From the NCBI RefSeq assembly GCF_028473605.1, contig NZ_CP097267.1, positions 1,368,501 to 1,432,500 of the forward strand: a DNA stretch of 64,000 nucleotides, in the 5' to 3' direction. This stretch comes from Acidovorax sp. NCPPB 3576. Its GTDB lineage: Bacteria; Pseudomonadota; Gammaproteobacteria; Burkholderiales; Burkholderiaceae_C. Positions 44,546 to 58,081 of this stretch are shown here, one piece after another (within the stretch, counting starts at the first letter, position 1; each line of letters begins with the position of its first letter). Under the pieces are notes generated by a model. It was not told where the DNA came from, searched no databases, and saw only the letters and a list, made by a program, of their open reading frames with translations. Both the position numbers and the translations under genes were made by a program.

Positions 44546-44579
44546 TTGACCGCGCAGGGCGGTGACGAAGGAGCTGCCG

Positions 44580-45101
44580 ATGTCCGAAGAATTCCCTCGC
44601 CATGCCGACGCAGCGGCGGCACTGCCTGCCGGGCGTTTCAACGGCCGGGAAGATTTTCGCCAATGGGTGCGCGATGCGCTGGCGTGCGCTGCGAAGGAGG
44701 GCTGGAGCGAAATCGTGCTGAGCGATTTCGACTTTCACGACTGGCCGTTGGGAGAGCGCGAAGTGGTGGCCTCGCTGCAGTCCTGGGCTCGCCGTGGACG
44801 GCGCCTGACCTTGCTGGCCGGAACGTACGACGAAATGGTGCGGCGCCATGCGCGCTTCGTGCAGTGGCGGGGCGTGTGGGACCATGTGATCGAGTGCCGC
44901 CGCGCGCCCACTGCGGACCGCCTGGAGCTGCCCAGCGTTCTGTGGTCCGATGCCTGGGTGCTGCAGCGCCTGGACCCCGAGCGCTGTGCCGGCGTAGCGG
45001 GCCGCGAGCCCGAGCGCCGCCTGTCGGCGCGGGAGGCCCTCGACGAGTGGCTTCTGCGCAAGAGTTCTCCCGGTTTTCCCGCGACCACGCTGGGGCTTTG
45101 A
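44580..45101 (+). CDS. Unknown protein, downstream of roxA
   Basis: A 173-residue soluble protein with no family I recognise. It has an alpha/beta look (VLSDFDFHDWPLGEREVVASLQSWARRGRRLTLLAGTYDEMVRRHARFVQWRG) that could be a HAD- or phospholipase D-like fragment, followed by WDHVIECRRAP and SVLWSDAWVLQRLDPERCAG. Proteins like this, with 'DFHDWPLGE' followed by an 'RFVQWR', are found in Burkholderiales after roxA in my recollection, but no function is known to me. The start is ATG 44580 with AAGGAG upstream. The close spacing to roxA suggests one transcript. Confidence 0.6.
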   Translation: MSEEFPRHADAAAALPAGRFNGREDFRQWVRDALACAAKEGWSEIVLSDFDFHDWPLGEREVVASLQSWARRGRRLTLLAGTYDEMVRRHARFVQWRGVWDHVIECRRAPTADRLELPSVLWSDAWVLQRLDPERCAGVAGREPERRLSAREALDEWLLRKSSPGFPATTLGL

Positions 45102-45180
45102 GCGCCGCAGCCCATTTGGCGATTTACTGAAGAGAAACAAAACGTCCCGTCAGTGTTAGTCTGTATTGACGGAATCTCCC

Positions 45181-45186
45181 TATAAT
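45181..45186 (+). promoter_or_regulatory. Putative -10 of the Ala/Pro-rich lipoprotein gene
   Basis: A consensus TATAAT lies 121 bases before the lipoprotein ATG. TTGACG at 45166-45171 is too close (9-base gap) to serve as its -35; TTAGTC at 45156-45161 with a 19-base spacer is the only nearer candidate. The perfect -10 suggests high expression. Confidence 0.4.
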
Positions 45187-45301
45187 TTGCGGTTGAAGTA
45201 AAAAAGGCGCCCCTGAGCGCCACGCACCGCCAGAGAGCACGCTGCAAGAGGGCGCCAATGGCGGCAATTCAAGATCCGTCTGTCCAATAGGAAAAACTGA
45301 A

Positions 45302-45580
45302 ATGAAGAACTCTCTCGTTCTGGCTGCCCTGGTTGCCTCCGTCGCTCTCGCTGCTTGCGGCAAGAAGGAAGAAGCCGCTGCTCCTGCACCGGCTCCCGCT
45401 CCTGTGGAAGCACCCGCACCAGCACCCGCTCCCGTGGTGACGCCTGCTGCTTCCGATGCAGCCGCTCCTGCCATGACCGCCCCCGCATCCGACGCCGCTT
45501 CCGCTCCCACGGGCGACGCTGCCAAGGCTGCTGCCGACGCTGCTGCTGCAGCCGCGGCTGGCGCTTCCACCGCCAAGTAA
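45302..45580 (+). CDS. Small Ala/Pro-rich lipoprotein
   Basis: A 92-residue lipoprotein: lipobox Cys19 (VALAACG), then GKKEEAA and alternating Ala-Pro stretches (AAPAPAPAPVEAPAPAPAPVV), then Ala/Ser-rich sequence. The mature protein has no fold predicted by eye and looks like an extended periplasmic spacer, perhaps a stalk linking membrane and peptidoglycan. AGGAAAAACTGAA precedes the ATG. It stands alone between a consensus -10 and a strong terminator, an arrangement of abundant small lipoproteins. The function is unknown. Confidence 0.75.
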   Translation: MKNSLVLAALVASVALAACGKKEEAAAPAPAPAPVEAPAPAPAPVVTPAASDAAAPAMTAPASDAASAPTGDAAKAAADAAAAAAAGASTAK

Positions 45581-45621
45581 TCGCTTCCACAGGTCTTCGG
45601 CACCCTGTGCCGGAGATCGGC

Positions 45622-45654
45622 AAAAGCCCCGTACCACCAGGTCGGGGCTTTTTT
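45622..45654 (+). terminator. Intrinsic terminator after lipoprotein gene
   Basis: AAAAGCCCCG (45622-45631) pairs with CGGGGCTTTT (45643-45652), 11-base loop, followed by further T residues. Confidence 0.8.
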
Positions 45655-45752
45655 ATTTGTTACGCCGTTCAACGATGGGGGGTTGACGATCTGCCTGGCA
45701 AAGCCCTTTCCAGAGCGTTCCGGCGGTGGTGTGCGCATCGTCCCTGCGATCT

Positions 45753-46532
45753 CTAGCCGCAGGCGATCCAGTCGGAGCCGGTGACCGGGCTGGCGACATC
45801 CACGCGCGCCGTCTCCCAGCCCAAAGCCGAGGCCAGGGCGGCCTGGGCCAGCTCGGGGCGATTGTTCTGTGCGCTGAGGTGGGCCGCCACCACGCGGCTC
45901 AGTCCGCTGTGCTGCATGGCCCGCAGAATGTCAGCCGCCACCGTGTTGGCCAAGTGCCCGTAGAGGCCGCTGATGCGGCGCTTTAAAAAAGCCGGGTAGG
46001 TGGAGACCGCGAGCAGGTCGGGATCGTGGTTGGATTCCAGCAGCAACGCGTGGCAGCCCTTCAGGTGGGCCAGCACGTGGTCGGTGGCATGCCCGAGATC
46101 GGTCAGCAGGCCGATGTGCGTCGCGCCGTCGCTGCAGCGCAGTTGGAGGGGTTCGCGGGCGTCGTGGGGCACGGTGAAGGGCAGGGCTTCGAATGCACCC
46201 AGATCGATGGGCACGCCGTCGCGCGCAATGTTCAGCAGCCCGTCCAGATCCGGTGCGCCGATGGCCGTATAGGTGCCATGGCTCATCCAGACCGGAATGC
46301 GGTGCCTGACCACCAGCTTCTCCATGCAGCCCACGTGGTCCGAATGCTCGTGGGTGATGAACAGGGCGTCGAGGTCATCGATCGACAGCCCGGCCGCGCC
46401 GAGGCGCACTGCCAGTTGCCGTGGCCCCAATCCGCAGTCGATGAGCAATCGCCGCACCTGCGTGCCGCAGCGCCCTTCGACCACCGTGGCGTTGCCCGAA
46501 CTGCCGCTGCCCAGGTTCTTGAAGCGCAGCAC
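45753..46532 (-). CDS. MBL-fold metallohydrolase, YycJ/WalJ family
   Basis: A 259-residue metallo-beta-lactamase-fold protein. The metal motif is THEHSDH (His61, His63, Asp65, His66), with GLLTDLG and HDAREPLQL, and the C-terminal HLSAQNNRPELA. The family is related to YycJ/WalJ, which in Bacillus is linked to cell-wall or DNA-repair coordination. The start is a GTG at 46532, in the short gap after bamC (17 bases), with AGGACTGC before it. dapA-bamC-MBL is a gene order often seen in Burkholderiales. Confidence 0.85.
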   Translation of the reverse strand: MLRFKNLGSGSSGNATVVEGRCGTQVRRLLIDCGLGPRQLAVRLGAAGLSIDDLDALFITHEHSDHVGCMEKLVVRHRIPVWMSHGTYTAIGAPDLDGLLNIARDGVPIDLGAFEALPFTVPHDAREPLQLRCSDGATHIGLLTDLGHATDHVLAHLKGCHALLLESNHDPDLLAVSTYPAFLKRRISGLYGHLANTVAADILRAMQHSGLSRVVAAHLSAQNNRPELAQAALASALGWETARVDVASPVTGSDWIACG

Positions 46533-46549
46533 GCAGTCCTGGGGTCCGG

Positions 46550-47638
46550 TTACTTGAGGTCGTCCGTCAGCACGCGCACGATGCGCTCGGCGTTGGCCGA
46601 GGTCTCCGCCGTGCCGGCTGCGTTCAGCACCGACACCGTGCTCTTGTTATCGACGCTGCGCACCACGACGCGGTACTTGACCGGCGCTGCGGCATCCGAC
46701 GAGCGGCCCAGCAGCTTGCCGAAGAAGCCCGGGTCCTTCTTCTCGGTGGGCTCGACATAGCGCACGAAATACACACCCTGGGCGCGGTCGCGGTCTTCCA
46801 CCGTGAAGCCGGTGCGATCCAGTGCCAGGCCGACACGGCGCCAGGCGCGGTCGAAGTTTTCGTCCAGTTCGACCACGGGCACATTGCCCTGGCGTGCCAT
46901 GCGGGCCGTGGGCACTTGCTGCGCGGGGGCGGCGGCGATGGCGCGGGACTGCTCCTGGCTCACGCCCAGCTTGACCATCAGGCGGCGCAGGAATTCGGTT
47001 TCCAGTTCCGGATCGACCGGACGGGGCTGCCAGACGGTGCTTTCCTTCTGGGCGGAGGTATAGACCTCGACCATGCCACGGTGGCTGATGAAGATCTCGG
47101 TACTGCCGTTGGGGCCGCGTTCCAGTCGGGTGCGGAACTTGTCGCGCTCGCCGGTGGAATAGACCGAGTCGAACATCTTGCCGATGGTGGAACGGATGAT
47201 GTCCTGCGGCAGCTTGGCGCGGTTTTCGGCCCAGTCGGTTTCCATGATGCCGAGGTTGGCCTGGTCCTGCACCAGCACGAAGCCGTTCTCGGTCCAGAAG
47301 TCGCGCACCGGGTCCCACAGGGTGTCGGCGGGGCGGCTCACAACCAGCCAGCGCTGGTTGCCGTCGCGTTCGATGCGCACGTCGCCGATGGTGCGGGAGG
47401 CTGCATTCACCGAGCCCGCAGGCTTTTGCGACTGGCCGGCCTCGAAGGCCGCTGCCGACACCACGCCGCCGGGCACTGCATAGCGCGAATCGCGCGAGAT
47501 CTGGTTCAGGTCGGGCGGCACTTCGAGCGTCGCCCCCTTGGTGGCGCTCTTGTAGTCGATCTTGTCGTTCTCCAGGACGGAGCAGGCGGACAGGGCCATG
47601 GCAAGGCCCAGCAGGCCCAGTCGGTTGATAGCGTTCAC
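46550..47638 (-). CDS. bamC: Outer-membrane assembly lipoprotein BamC
   Basis: BamC is a lipoprotein of the Bam complex that inserts beta-barrels into the outer membrane. The 362-residue product has lipobox Cys19 (ALSAC), then the conserved start SVLENDKIDYKSATKGATLEVPPDLNQISRDSRYAVPGG (BamD-binding), two helix-grip domains, and an end NAERIVRVLTDDLK. It lies 52 bases downstream of dapA and 17 bases before the metallohydrolase. Relatives in E. coli also follow dapA. Confidence 0.92.
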   Translation of the reverse strand: MNAINRLGLLGLAMALSACSVLENDKIDYKSATKGATLEVPPDLNQISRDSRYAVPGGVVSAAAFEAGQSQKPAGSVNAASRTIGDVRIERDGNQRWLVVSRPADTLWDPVRDFWTENGFVLVQDQANLGIMETDWAENRAKLPQDIIRSTIGKMFDSVYSTGERDKFRTRLERGPNGSTEIFISHRGMVEVYTSAQKESTVWQPRPVDPELETEFLRRLMVKLGVSQEQSRAIAAAPAQQVPTARMARQGNVPVVELDENFDRAWRRVGLALDRTGFTVEDRDRAQGVYFVRYVEPTEKKDPGFFGKLLGRSSDAAAPVKYRVVVRSVDNKSTVSVLNAAGTAETSANAERIVRVLTDDLK

Positions 47639-47690
47639 GCGGAAATCCTCTTTGGTGTCTGGGGAGAGCGGGGCAGGCAGGGCGGCTGGA

Positions 47691-48584
47691 TCACAGCAGC
47701 CCGCTGGCGCGAAGGGCGGCTTCGACCGCGGCTTCGTTGCCTTGGCTGAGCGGAGTCATGGGCAGGCGCATCGCGCCGCCGCACCGGCCCAGGCGGTGCA
47801 TCGCCCACTTCACCGGAATCGGGTTGGCTTCGACGAACAACTGCTTGTGGGTGGGCATGAGCTGGAACTGGATTTCCATGGCGCGGCGCACATCGCCTGC
47901 GAGCGCCGCCACGCACAGTTCGTGCATGAGGCGCGGCGCGACGTTGGCGGTCACGCTGATGTTGCCCTGGCCGCCGCACAGCATGAGCGCCACGGCCGTC
48001 GGATCGTCGCCGGAGTACACGGCGAAGCCCTTGGGCACATCACGGATCAGCCATTGCGCGCGTTCGATGTTGCCGGTGGCTTCCTTGATGCCGATGATGC
48101 CGGGCACCTGCGCCAGGCGCAGCACGGTGTCGTGCAGCATATCGGCCACGGAGCGGCCGGGCACGTTGTACAGCACGATGGGCAGGTCGCCCACCGCTTC
48201 GGCGATCGCCTTGAAATGCTGGTACTGGCCTTCTTGGGTGGGCTTGTTGTAGTAGGGCACCACCTGCAACTGCGAGTCGGCGCCGACCTTCTTGGCGAAG
48301 CGGGCCAGTTCGATGGCCTCTGCCGTGGAGTTGGCGCCGCAGCCGGCCATGATGGGCACGCGCTTGGCGGACTGCTCGACGGCCACGCGGATGATTTCGC
48401 AGTGTTCTTCGACGTTCACCGTGGGCGACTCGCCGGTGGTGCCCACCACGCCGATGCAGTCGGTGCCTTCGGCGATGTGCCAGTCGATCAGTTGGCGCAG
48501 GGTGGGATAGTCCACGCTGCCGTCCTCGTGCATGGGGGTGACGAGGGCGACGATGCTGCCGGTGAGAGAGCTGGGAGGGGTCAT
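47691..48584 (-). CDS. dapA: 4-hydroxy-tetrahydrodipicolinate synthase
   Basis: DapA condenses pyruvate and aspartate semialdehyde in the lysine/meso-DAP pathway. The 297-residue TIM barrel has [10 protein letters not shown] (active Thr-Thr), [11 protein letters not shown] (Tyr) and the Schiff-base Lys in [11 protein letters not shown]. The ATG at 48584 (MTPPSS) is chosen; TAGAAT lies about 29 bases before it on the minus strand. Lysine/DAP supply is followed in the operon by bamC. The methyltransferase gene ends 35 bases upstream. Confidence 0.95.
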   Translation of the reverse strand: MTPPSSLTGSIVALVTPMHEDGSVDYPTLRQLIDWHIAEGTDCIGVVGTTGESPTVNVEEHCEIIRVAVEQSAKRVPIMAGCGANSTAEAIELARFAKKVGADSQLQVVPYYNKPTQEGQYQHFKAIAEAVGDLPIVLYNVPGRSVADMLHDTVLRLAQVPGIIGIKEATGNIERAQWLIRDVPKGFAVYSGDDPTAVALMLCGGQGNISVTANVAPRLMHELCVAALAGDVRRAMEIQFQLMPTHKQLFVEANPIPVKWAMHRLGRCGGAMRLPMTPLSQGNEAAVEAALRASGLL

Positions 48585-48619
48585 GTCCGCGGTGGAAAAC
48601 GGGTAAAGGAGCATTCTAA

Positions 48620-49186
48620 CTAGAGCGGCGGTGCGAGCCGGTGGCGCGCCGGTGCGGCACCTTCGGCACCTTCGCGGGGCCGGACCGCTGCGATGCGCTG
48701 GACGAAGCGCTCCGGCGCATCGAGGAAGCCATCTTCATAGGCCACCGTGCACAGACCCGCGCAGGCCTGCAGCAGTTCCCCGGGCCGCAAGAGAAAGTCC
48801 GGCCGGGCCGGGCGGCCGACGGTTTCGTTGCCCGCGGCGAAGGTTTCGTACAGCAGCACGCCGCCGGGCGCGACGCTGGCCGCCAGCGTGGGCAGCAGCG
48901 GCCGCCACAGGTATCGGGTGACGACCACGGCGCCGAAGGTGCGGCCCGCAAAGGGCCAGGGACCGGCTTCGATGTCCGCGCAGAGTATTTCGCCCAGGCC
49001 TTGCAGCGGCGCCAGCGCTTCGTGGTCGCGGTCCACGCCGGTCACGGGATGGCCGCGCCCGTGGAGCCAGCGCAGGTGCCGGCCGCTGCCGCAGGCCACG
49101 TCCAGCACGCTGGCGCCGGGCGGCACGAGGTGGGCCCAGCGCCGGACCCATTCCGAAGGTGGCTCAAGGCCGTGCGTTGTCGGCAT
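48620..49186 (-). CDS. Class I SAM-dependent methyltransferase
   Basis: A 188-residue Rossmann-fold methyltransferase. Motif I is [11 protein letters not shown] at 27-37, followed by VTGVDRD and the second acidic motif [13 protein letters not shown]. The substrate is not deducible; the small size is like UbiE/YcgJ-type or bacteriochlorophyll-methyltransferase-like free-standing domains. The start ATG 49186 abuts a palindromic repeat (49187-49207). It lies upstream of dapA on the same strand, and may or may not share its transcript. Confidence 0.8.
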   Translation of the reverse strand: MPTTHGLEPPSEWVRRWAHLVPPGASVLDVACGSGRHLRWLHGRGHPVTGVDRDHEALAPLQGLGEILCADIEAGPWPFAGRTFGAVVVTRYLWRPLLPTLAASVAPGGVLLYETFAAGNETVGRPARPDFLLRPGELLQACAGLCTVAYEDGFLDAPERFVQRIAAVRPREGAEGAAPARHRLAPPL

Positions 49187-49207
49187 TTGCTATGAAAATA
49201 GTAGCTG
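49187..49207. repeat. Palindromic repeat at the methyltransferase start
   Basis: GCTAT (49189-49193) and GTAGC (49201-49205) flank the A-rich loop GAAAATA. It sits directly upstream of the methyltransferase ATG. Confidence 0.55.
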
Positions 49208-49251
49208 CCATGGCAATGAAATCGCCGGCGTGAAGGCGGTTTGATCCATAT

Positions 49252-49440
49252 TCAGAAGCAGGCCCACAGCTGGTCGGCCATCATCACCACGAAGTCCGGC
49301 TCCGCATACAGCAGGAACACGGCGGTCAGCAGCGCCGCGCCGACGGCACCCCACGCCCACGCCCTGCGAACGCGGGCCGTGCGCACGGCGCCGGCATGGC
49401 CCGGCTGCGGGCTGGGCGAGGGGTGCGGGGTGGATGGCAT
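49252..49440 (-). CDS. Small single-span membrane protein
   Basis: A 62-residue protein with a Pro/Ser-rich start, a basic segment VRTARVRRAWAWG, one transmembrane helix (AVGAALLTAVFLLYA) and the end EPDFVVMMADQLWACF. I recall conserved small Comamonadaceae proteins with a similar ending (DPDF...ADQLWACF), so it is likely a real gene. It lies 16 bases after the MFS stop in the same direction, suggesting co-transcription. The function is unknown. Confidence 0.6.
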   Translation of the reverse strand: MPSTPHPSPSPQPGHAGAVRTARVRRAWAWGAVGAALLTAVFLLYAEPDFVVMMADQLWACF

Positions 49441-49456
49441 GGTTCCTGAGCGCCTT

Positions 49457-50677
49457 TCAAGCAGAAGCCGGTTGCGGCGCCCGGTGGATCGGGCTTTCCT
49501 TGACTGGCAGGTTCACCAGCCCGGCCAGCACGCCCAAGCCGATGGACAGATACCAGACCAAGCTGTAGCTGCCCGTGGTGTCATACAGATAACCTCCCAG
49601 CCACACGCCCAGGAAGCTGCCGATCTGGTGGCTGAAGAACACGAATCCGCCCAGCATGGACAGGTGCTGCACGCCGAAGATCTGCGCCACCGTGGCGTTG
49701 GTGGGCGGGATGGTGGACAGCCACAGCACGCCCATCACCGCCGAGAACACGTACACCGACAGGGGCGACAGCGGCACCAGCAGGAACACGCTGATCGCCA
49801 CGGCCCGCGCGAAGTAGATGAAGGCGAGGATGTAGCGCTTGGGGTTGCGCTGGCCCAGCGTGCCGGCGATGTAGGTGCCGAACACGTTGAACAGCCCGAT
49901 CAGCGCCAGCGCGTAGCTGGCCACCTGCGGCGACATGCCGTGGTCCTTGAGGTAGCTGGGCATGTGCACGCCGATGAACACCACCTGGAAGCCGCACACG
50001 AAATAGCCCGCCGTCAGCATCAGGAAGCTCGGGTAGCGCAGCGCCTCGCCCATCGCCTGGCCCACCGTCTGCGATCGCTGGGCGGCGGCGCGGCCCTGAA
50101 AGCCGGGCTCGCGCAGGCCGAAGGCCAGCGGCACGATCAGCAGCACCATCGCGGACAGCACCAGCAGCGCCTCCTGCCAGCCCAGGCGCACTATGAGCTG
50201 GCCTTCCACCGGCACCATCAGGAACTGCCCGAACGAGCCGGCCGCCGCCGCCACGCCCATGGCCCAGGAGCGCCTCTCCGGCGCGATCTGCCGGCCCAGC
50301 ACGCCGTAGATGATGGCGTAGGTGGTGCCCGCCTGCGCCGCGCCGATCAGCACGCCGGCCGTCAAGGCGAAGAGCGCCGGCGTGGGCGACAGGGCCATGC
50401 CGACCAGTCCCAGTCCGTACAGCACCGCCCCGCCGATCAGCACCCGGAACGCGCCGAACCGGTCGGCCGCCATGCCCGCGAAGATGCCGAAGCAGCCCCA
50501 GGCGAGGTTCTGCACCGCGATGGCCAGCGCGAACGACTGGCGGGTCCAGCCCATGTCCTGGGTGATGGGCTGCAGCCACAGCCCGAAGCCGTGGCGGATG
50601 CCCATGGACAGCGTGACGATGGCGGCGCCGCACACCAGCACCTGGACCATGGACAGTTTTTTGGGGTCTTGAGGCAT
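49457..50677 (-). CDS. MFS transporter
   Basis: A 406-residue 12-helix major facilitator of the oxalate/formate antiporter or monocarboxylate (MCT-like) group: GFGLWLQPITQDMGWTRQSFALAIAVQNLAWGCFGIFAGMAADRFG contains the family's first helices. The second half has the FFSHQIGSFLGVWLGGYLYDTTGSY stretch typical of the group. The substrate is a small carboxylate at best guess. ATG 50677 (MPQDPKKLS) is chosen; TACATT lies six bases upstream on the minus strand with no Shine-Dalgarno sequence. It is divergent from parE and its 3' end adjoins a small membrane-protein gene. Confidence 0.87.
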   Translation of the reverse strand: MPQDPKKLSMVQVLVCGAAIVTLSMGIRHGFGLWLQPITQDMGWTRQSFALAIAVQNLAWGCFGIFAGMAADRFGAFRVLIGGAVLYGLGLVGMALSPTPALFALTAGVLIGAAQAGTTYAIIYGVLGRQIAPERRSWAMGVAAAAGSFGQFLMVPVEGQLIVRLGWQEALLVLSAMVLLIVPLAFGLREPGFQGRAAAQRSQTVGQAMGEALRYPSFLMLTAGYFVCGFQVVFIGVHMPSYLKDHGMSPQVASYALALIGLFNVFGTYIAGTLGQRNPKRYILAFIYFARAVAISVFLLVPLSPLSVYVFSAVMGVLWLSTIPPTNATVAQIFGVQHLSMLGGFVFFSHQIGSFLGVWLGGYLYDTTGSYSLVWYLSIGLGVLAGLVNLPVKESPIHRAPQPASA

Positions 50678-50683
50678 CCGGCA

Positions 50684-50689
50684 AATGTA
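50684..50689 (-). promoter_or_regulatory. Putative -10 element of the MFS gene (leaderless)
   Basis: TACATT on the minus strand lies six bases before the ATG of the MFS gene; no Shine-Dalgarno sequence is present. Confidence 0.35.
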
Positions 50690-50799
50690 TCCAAGGCGGA
50701 CCATTCGCGCGTGCGCCTTGGCGACCGATTCCGTGGCGGACATCCGCTGCGACCAGAAAGGGGCTGGGTTTATATCCAGCCCATCCGGCCCTGCGGCAC

Positions 50800-50805
50800 T
50801 ACAAT
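50800..50805 (+). promoter_or_regulatory. Putative -10 element of parE (leaderless)
   Basis: TACAAT lies 8 bases before the parE ATG with no Shine-Dalgarno sequence. The position puts the transcription start at or next to the AUG. Confidence 0.45.
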
Positions 50806-50813
50806 CCGCCCCC

Positions 50814-52796
<1,983 letters not shown>

Positions 52797-52799
52797 GCC

Positions 52800-53648
52800 A
52801 TGGCCTGGCGTGATCGGTTCGGGGGTTTGGGCCTTTTTGGCCTCTGGCGCATGATTTGCGCCGGCATGCTGCTATTGTTTTTGCAGCAAACGGCGCGCGC
52901 CGACCTGTGGGCCTATGTGGACGAGCGCGGCGTGACCCACTTCGCGGCCGAGCCGGTGGACGCGCGCTACGGGCTGTTCTTTCGCGGCAATGATTTCGAC
53001 TCCACCCGCGACGGCCCGGCCGCGGCATCCGCGGGCGCCAGCGCGGCCACGCCGTCCGGCGCCCGGCTGCTGGCGTTCTTCGACATCTCCCCCGACTACA
53101 AGCGCGTCAAGCACCACCTGCGCGCATCGGCCAGCCAGAACGGCGTGGACTACGAACTGCTGCAGGCGCTGATCGCCACCGAGTCGGGCTTCGACGCGCG
53201 CGCCGTGTCGCCCAAGGGCGCGGTGGGGCTCATGCAGCTCATGCCGGCCACGGCGTCCCGCTTCGGCGTGGCGGGCGAGGCGCGCCGGTCGGTGGAGCAA
53301 AAGCTCACCGAGCCGGCCATCAACGTGTCTGCCGGCGCGCGCTACCTGCGGCACCTGCTCGACCTCTTCGATGGCCGCACCGACCTGGCGCTGGCCGCCT
53401 ACAACGCGGGCGAGGGCGCCGTGCAGCGCGCCGGCAACCGCATTCCGGCCTACCGCGAAACGCAGAACTACGTGAAAAGCGTGCTGGGCCTGTATGCCCA
53501 GCTCAAGCCACCCGCCCCGCTGCTGGCCCACCGGGCCGCGCCGGGCCGCGTGCGCATGGAACTGGGCAGCGGCCCGGACGAAACCTCTCCCTCCAGCGCT
53601 GCGGCCGGCCTGCCGGCCCGCAACGTCGGCGCCCCGCGCGCCCCTTGA
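52800..53648 (+). CDS. Lytic transglycosylase (SLT domain)
   Basis: A 282-residue exported murein transglycosylase. The N-terminus has a signal helix ([16 protein letters not shown]) and a DUF4124-like start ([20 protein letters not shown]). The SLT domain shows the catalytic Glu128 ([10 protein letters not shown]), [33 protein letters not shown] and [13 protein letters not shown], the four family motifs. It cleaves the MurNAc-GlcNAc bond with 1,6-anhydro formation. It lies 3 bases after parE and 15 bases before parC, so it is co-expressed with topoisomerase IV. Confidence 0.9.
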   Translation: MAWRDRFGGLGLFGLWRMICAGMLLLFLQQTARADLWAYVDERGVTHFAAEPVDARYGLFFRGNDFDSTRDGPAAASAGASAATPSGARLLAFFDISPDYKRVKHHLRASASQNGVDYELLQALIATESGFDARAVSPKGAVGLMQLMPATASRFGVAGEARRSVEQKLTEPAINVSAGARYLRHLLDLFDGRTDLALAAYNAGEGAVQRAGNRIPAYRETQNYVKSVLGLYAQLKPPAPLLAHRAAPGRVRMELGSGPDETSPSSAAAGLPARNVGAPRAP

Positions 53649-53663
53649 CCTTCGATTTCCCGA

Positions 53664-56015
<2,352 letters not shown>

Positions 56016-56150
56016 CCCTTTGCGGCTGGCAACCGGTGCGCACCTGCCGGTTTGTGCAGCGCACAAGGGTTTTCGCCCTGCACAAGGCTGCCCGACCGTG
56101 GGCACCATGGAGATCTCTTTATTGGTTGCTGGGGCGAACGGAGATCGGCC

Positions 56151-57992
56151 ATGAAAAATCTGCGCATTTCCCACAAGCTCTGGGGGGCCGTCGTCGCGAT
56201 CGTGATCGCGCTGGCCGCCGTGGTCGGTATCTCGGCCTACCGCTCGGCCGCCACGCAGGCCCGCTCCGCGCAGGTCACGGCCGACATGTCCACGCGGGTG
56301 GAGGCGGCGCTGCGCTGGGCCGGGCTCACCGAGACCAATGCCGCGCGCACGCAGGCCATCATCGTGGGCAGCGATCCGGCCGTGGAGGCGGAGTTCAAGG
56401 ACCTGATCGCCGCCACCTCCGCGCAGATCACCGAGGTGCAGAAATCGCTGGAGGCCTTGCCGCTGTCGGACACCGATAGGGCGCAGATGGCCGCCATCGC
56501 CACCGCCCGCAAGACGATGACCGACCTGCGCGCGCGGGCGCGGCAATTGAAGGCCGATGGCCAGCAGGCCGAAGCCACGGCGCTCGTCAAGCAAAGCTAC
56601 AACCCGGCGGTGGCGGCGTACCTGAAGACGCTGCGGGACTTCGTCCAGCTGCAGCAAAGCAATGCCCAGGCCGGGCAGCAGGCCGTGGCGGCCGAGCGGC
56701 TGGTGACCGTGCGCGTGGGCGCGCTGGCCGTGGCGCTGCTGGTGGCGGCCATGGTGGCGGGCGCTTATTTTCTGATCCGCAGCATCCAGCAGCCGCTGGC
56801 CGAAGCCAACGCCCTGGCCGCGCGCATCGCGGGCGGCGACCTGAGCGCCACGCACACGTCGGTGCGCGGCGATGAGTTCGGCGAGCTGCTGCGCTCGCTG
56901 CAGACCATGGGCGATGCGCTGGGCCGCATGGTGCAGCAGGTACGACGCAGCACCGACAGCATCGCCATCGCCAGCGCGGAGATCGCCGCGGGCAACCAGG
57001 ACCTGTCGGCCCGAACCGAGCAGACGTCCAGCAACCTGCAGCAGACCGCCGCGACCATGGGGCAGTTCTCCAGCACCCTGCAGCAAAGCGCCGGCAGTGC
57101 GCGCGAGGCGAGCGGCCTGGCCGAAGGTGCTTCGGGCGTGGCGCGGCGCGGCGGCGAGGTGGTGGCGCAGGTGGTGGCCACGATGGAGGAGATCCAGCAA
57201 AGCAGCCGCAAGATCGAGGACATCATCGGCGTGATCGACGGCATCGCCTTCCAGACCAACATCCTGGCGCTCAATGCCGCGGTCGAGGCGGCGCGTGCGG
57301 GCGAGCAGGGCCGGGGCTTTGCCGTGGTGGCGGGCGAGGTGCGCCTGCTGGCCGGGCGCAGCGCCGAGGCCGCGCGCGAGATCAAGGGGCTGATCGGCGC
57401 CTCGGTGGAGCGGGTGCATGCGGGATCGCGTCTGGTGCAGGACGCGGGCGCCACCATGGCGGACATCGTGCAGTCGGTGCAGCGCGTGGCCGACATGATC
57501 GGCGAGGTCACGGCGGCGGCATCGCAGCAAAGCTCGGGCATTTCGCAGGTGAACCAGTCCGTCGGCCACCTGGACCAGATGACGCAGCAAAACGCCGCGC
57601 TCGTGGAGCAAAGCGCCGCTGCGGCGCAGAGCCTGCGCGAACAGGCCGATCAATTGACGCGCATCGTGTCGGTGTTCCGGGTGGACAGCGATGCGGCATG
57701 GGCGCCGGGCGCCGTGGCTGCGAAGGCCCCGGTGGCCGCGCCGGCAGTGCGCCCTGCGCCGCGTGCCGTCGCTGCGTCGGCCAAGGCGCTGGCCCCGCAT
57801 GCCAGGCCGGCGCCCGCGCTCAAGGCCGCAGGCGCCTCGGCAGCCAGTGGGGCATCCTCGGCGAACCCGCCGGTTTCAACCCCTGCGCGGGCGGCCAGAC
57901 CGGCGGCGCCGAAGAGCGCACCCGCTCCGAGGCCCGCAGCCGCTCAGCGCGAAACGGCTGGCGGTGGTGACGATGACTGGACGTCGTTCTGA
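56151..57992 (+). CDS. Methyl-accepting chemotaxis protein with C-terminal CheR-tether motif
   Basis: A 613-residue chemoreceptor. The first transmembrane helix is [20 protein letters not shown], followed by a four-helix periplasmic sensor of about 150 residues, a second helix ([20 protein letters not shown]), a HAMP-like [22 protein letters not shown], and the cytoplasmic MCP hairpin with [40 protein letters not shown]. An Ala/Pro linker of about 70 residues leads to the C-terminus DWTSF, like the NWETF pentapeptide that binds CheR/CheB. CGGAGATCGGCC is the Shine-Dalgarno region. The ligand is unknown. Confidence 0.92.
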   Translation: MKNLRISHKLWGAVVAIVIALAAVVGISAYRSAATQARSAQVTADMSTRVEAALRWAGLTETNAARTQAIIVGSDPAVEAEFKDLIAATSAQITEVQKSLEALPLSDTDRAQMAAIATARKTMTDLRARARQLKADGQQAEATALVKQSYNPAVAAYLKTLRDFVQLQQSNAQAGQQAVAAERLVTVRVGALAVALLVAAMVAGAYFLIRSIQQPLAEANALAARIAGGDLSATHTSVRGDEFGELLRSLQTMGDALGRMVQQVRRSTDSIAIASAEIAAGNQDLSARTEQTSSNLQQTAATMGQFSSTLQQSAGSAREASGLAEGASGVARRGGEVVAQVVATMEEIQQSSRKIEDIIGVIDGIAFQTNILALNAAVEAARAGEQGRGFAVVAGEVRLLAGRSAEAAREIKGLIGASVERVHAGSRLVQDAGATMADIVQSVQRVADMIGEVTAAASQQSSGISQVNQSVGHLDQMTQQNAALVEQSAAAAQSLREQADQLTRIVSVFRVDSDAAWAPGAVAAKAPVAAPAVRPAPRAVAASAKALAPHARPAPALKAAGASAASGASSANPPVSTPARAARPAAPKSAPAPRPAAAQRETAGGGDDDWTSF

Positions 57993-57995
57993 CAA

Positions 57996-58012
57996 GCCGG
58001 TAAAGCACCGGC
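57996..58012. terminator. Hairpin between convergent MCP and ridA genes
   Basis: GCCGGT (57996-58001) and ACCGGC (58007-58012) with a 5-base loop, directly after the MCP stop codon. There is no T tract; it may act as a weak end structure. Confidence 0.35.
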
Positions 58013-58081
58013 AGGGGATGGGGGCGGATGCCCCAAGGCCCGTGCCCGCGCGGCTGGCCTTGGGCGATCGGTGAAGCGCGA

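Noticed and set aside
52869..52890. A palindrome family copy in the transglycosylase signal peptide (GCTGC...GCAGC)
   Set aside because: The arms differ from the GCTA core and a Leu/Gln-rich signal helix could produce it by chance; not counted in the family.
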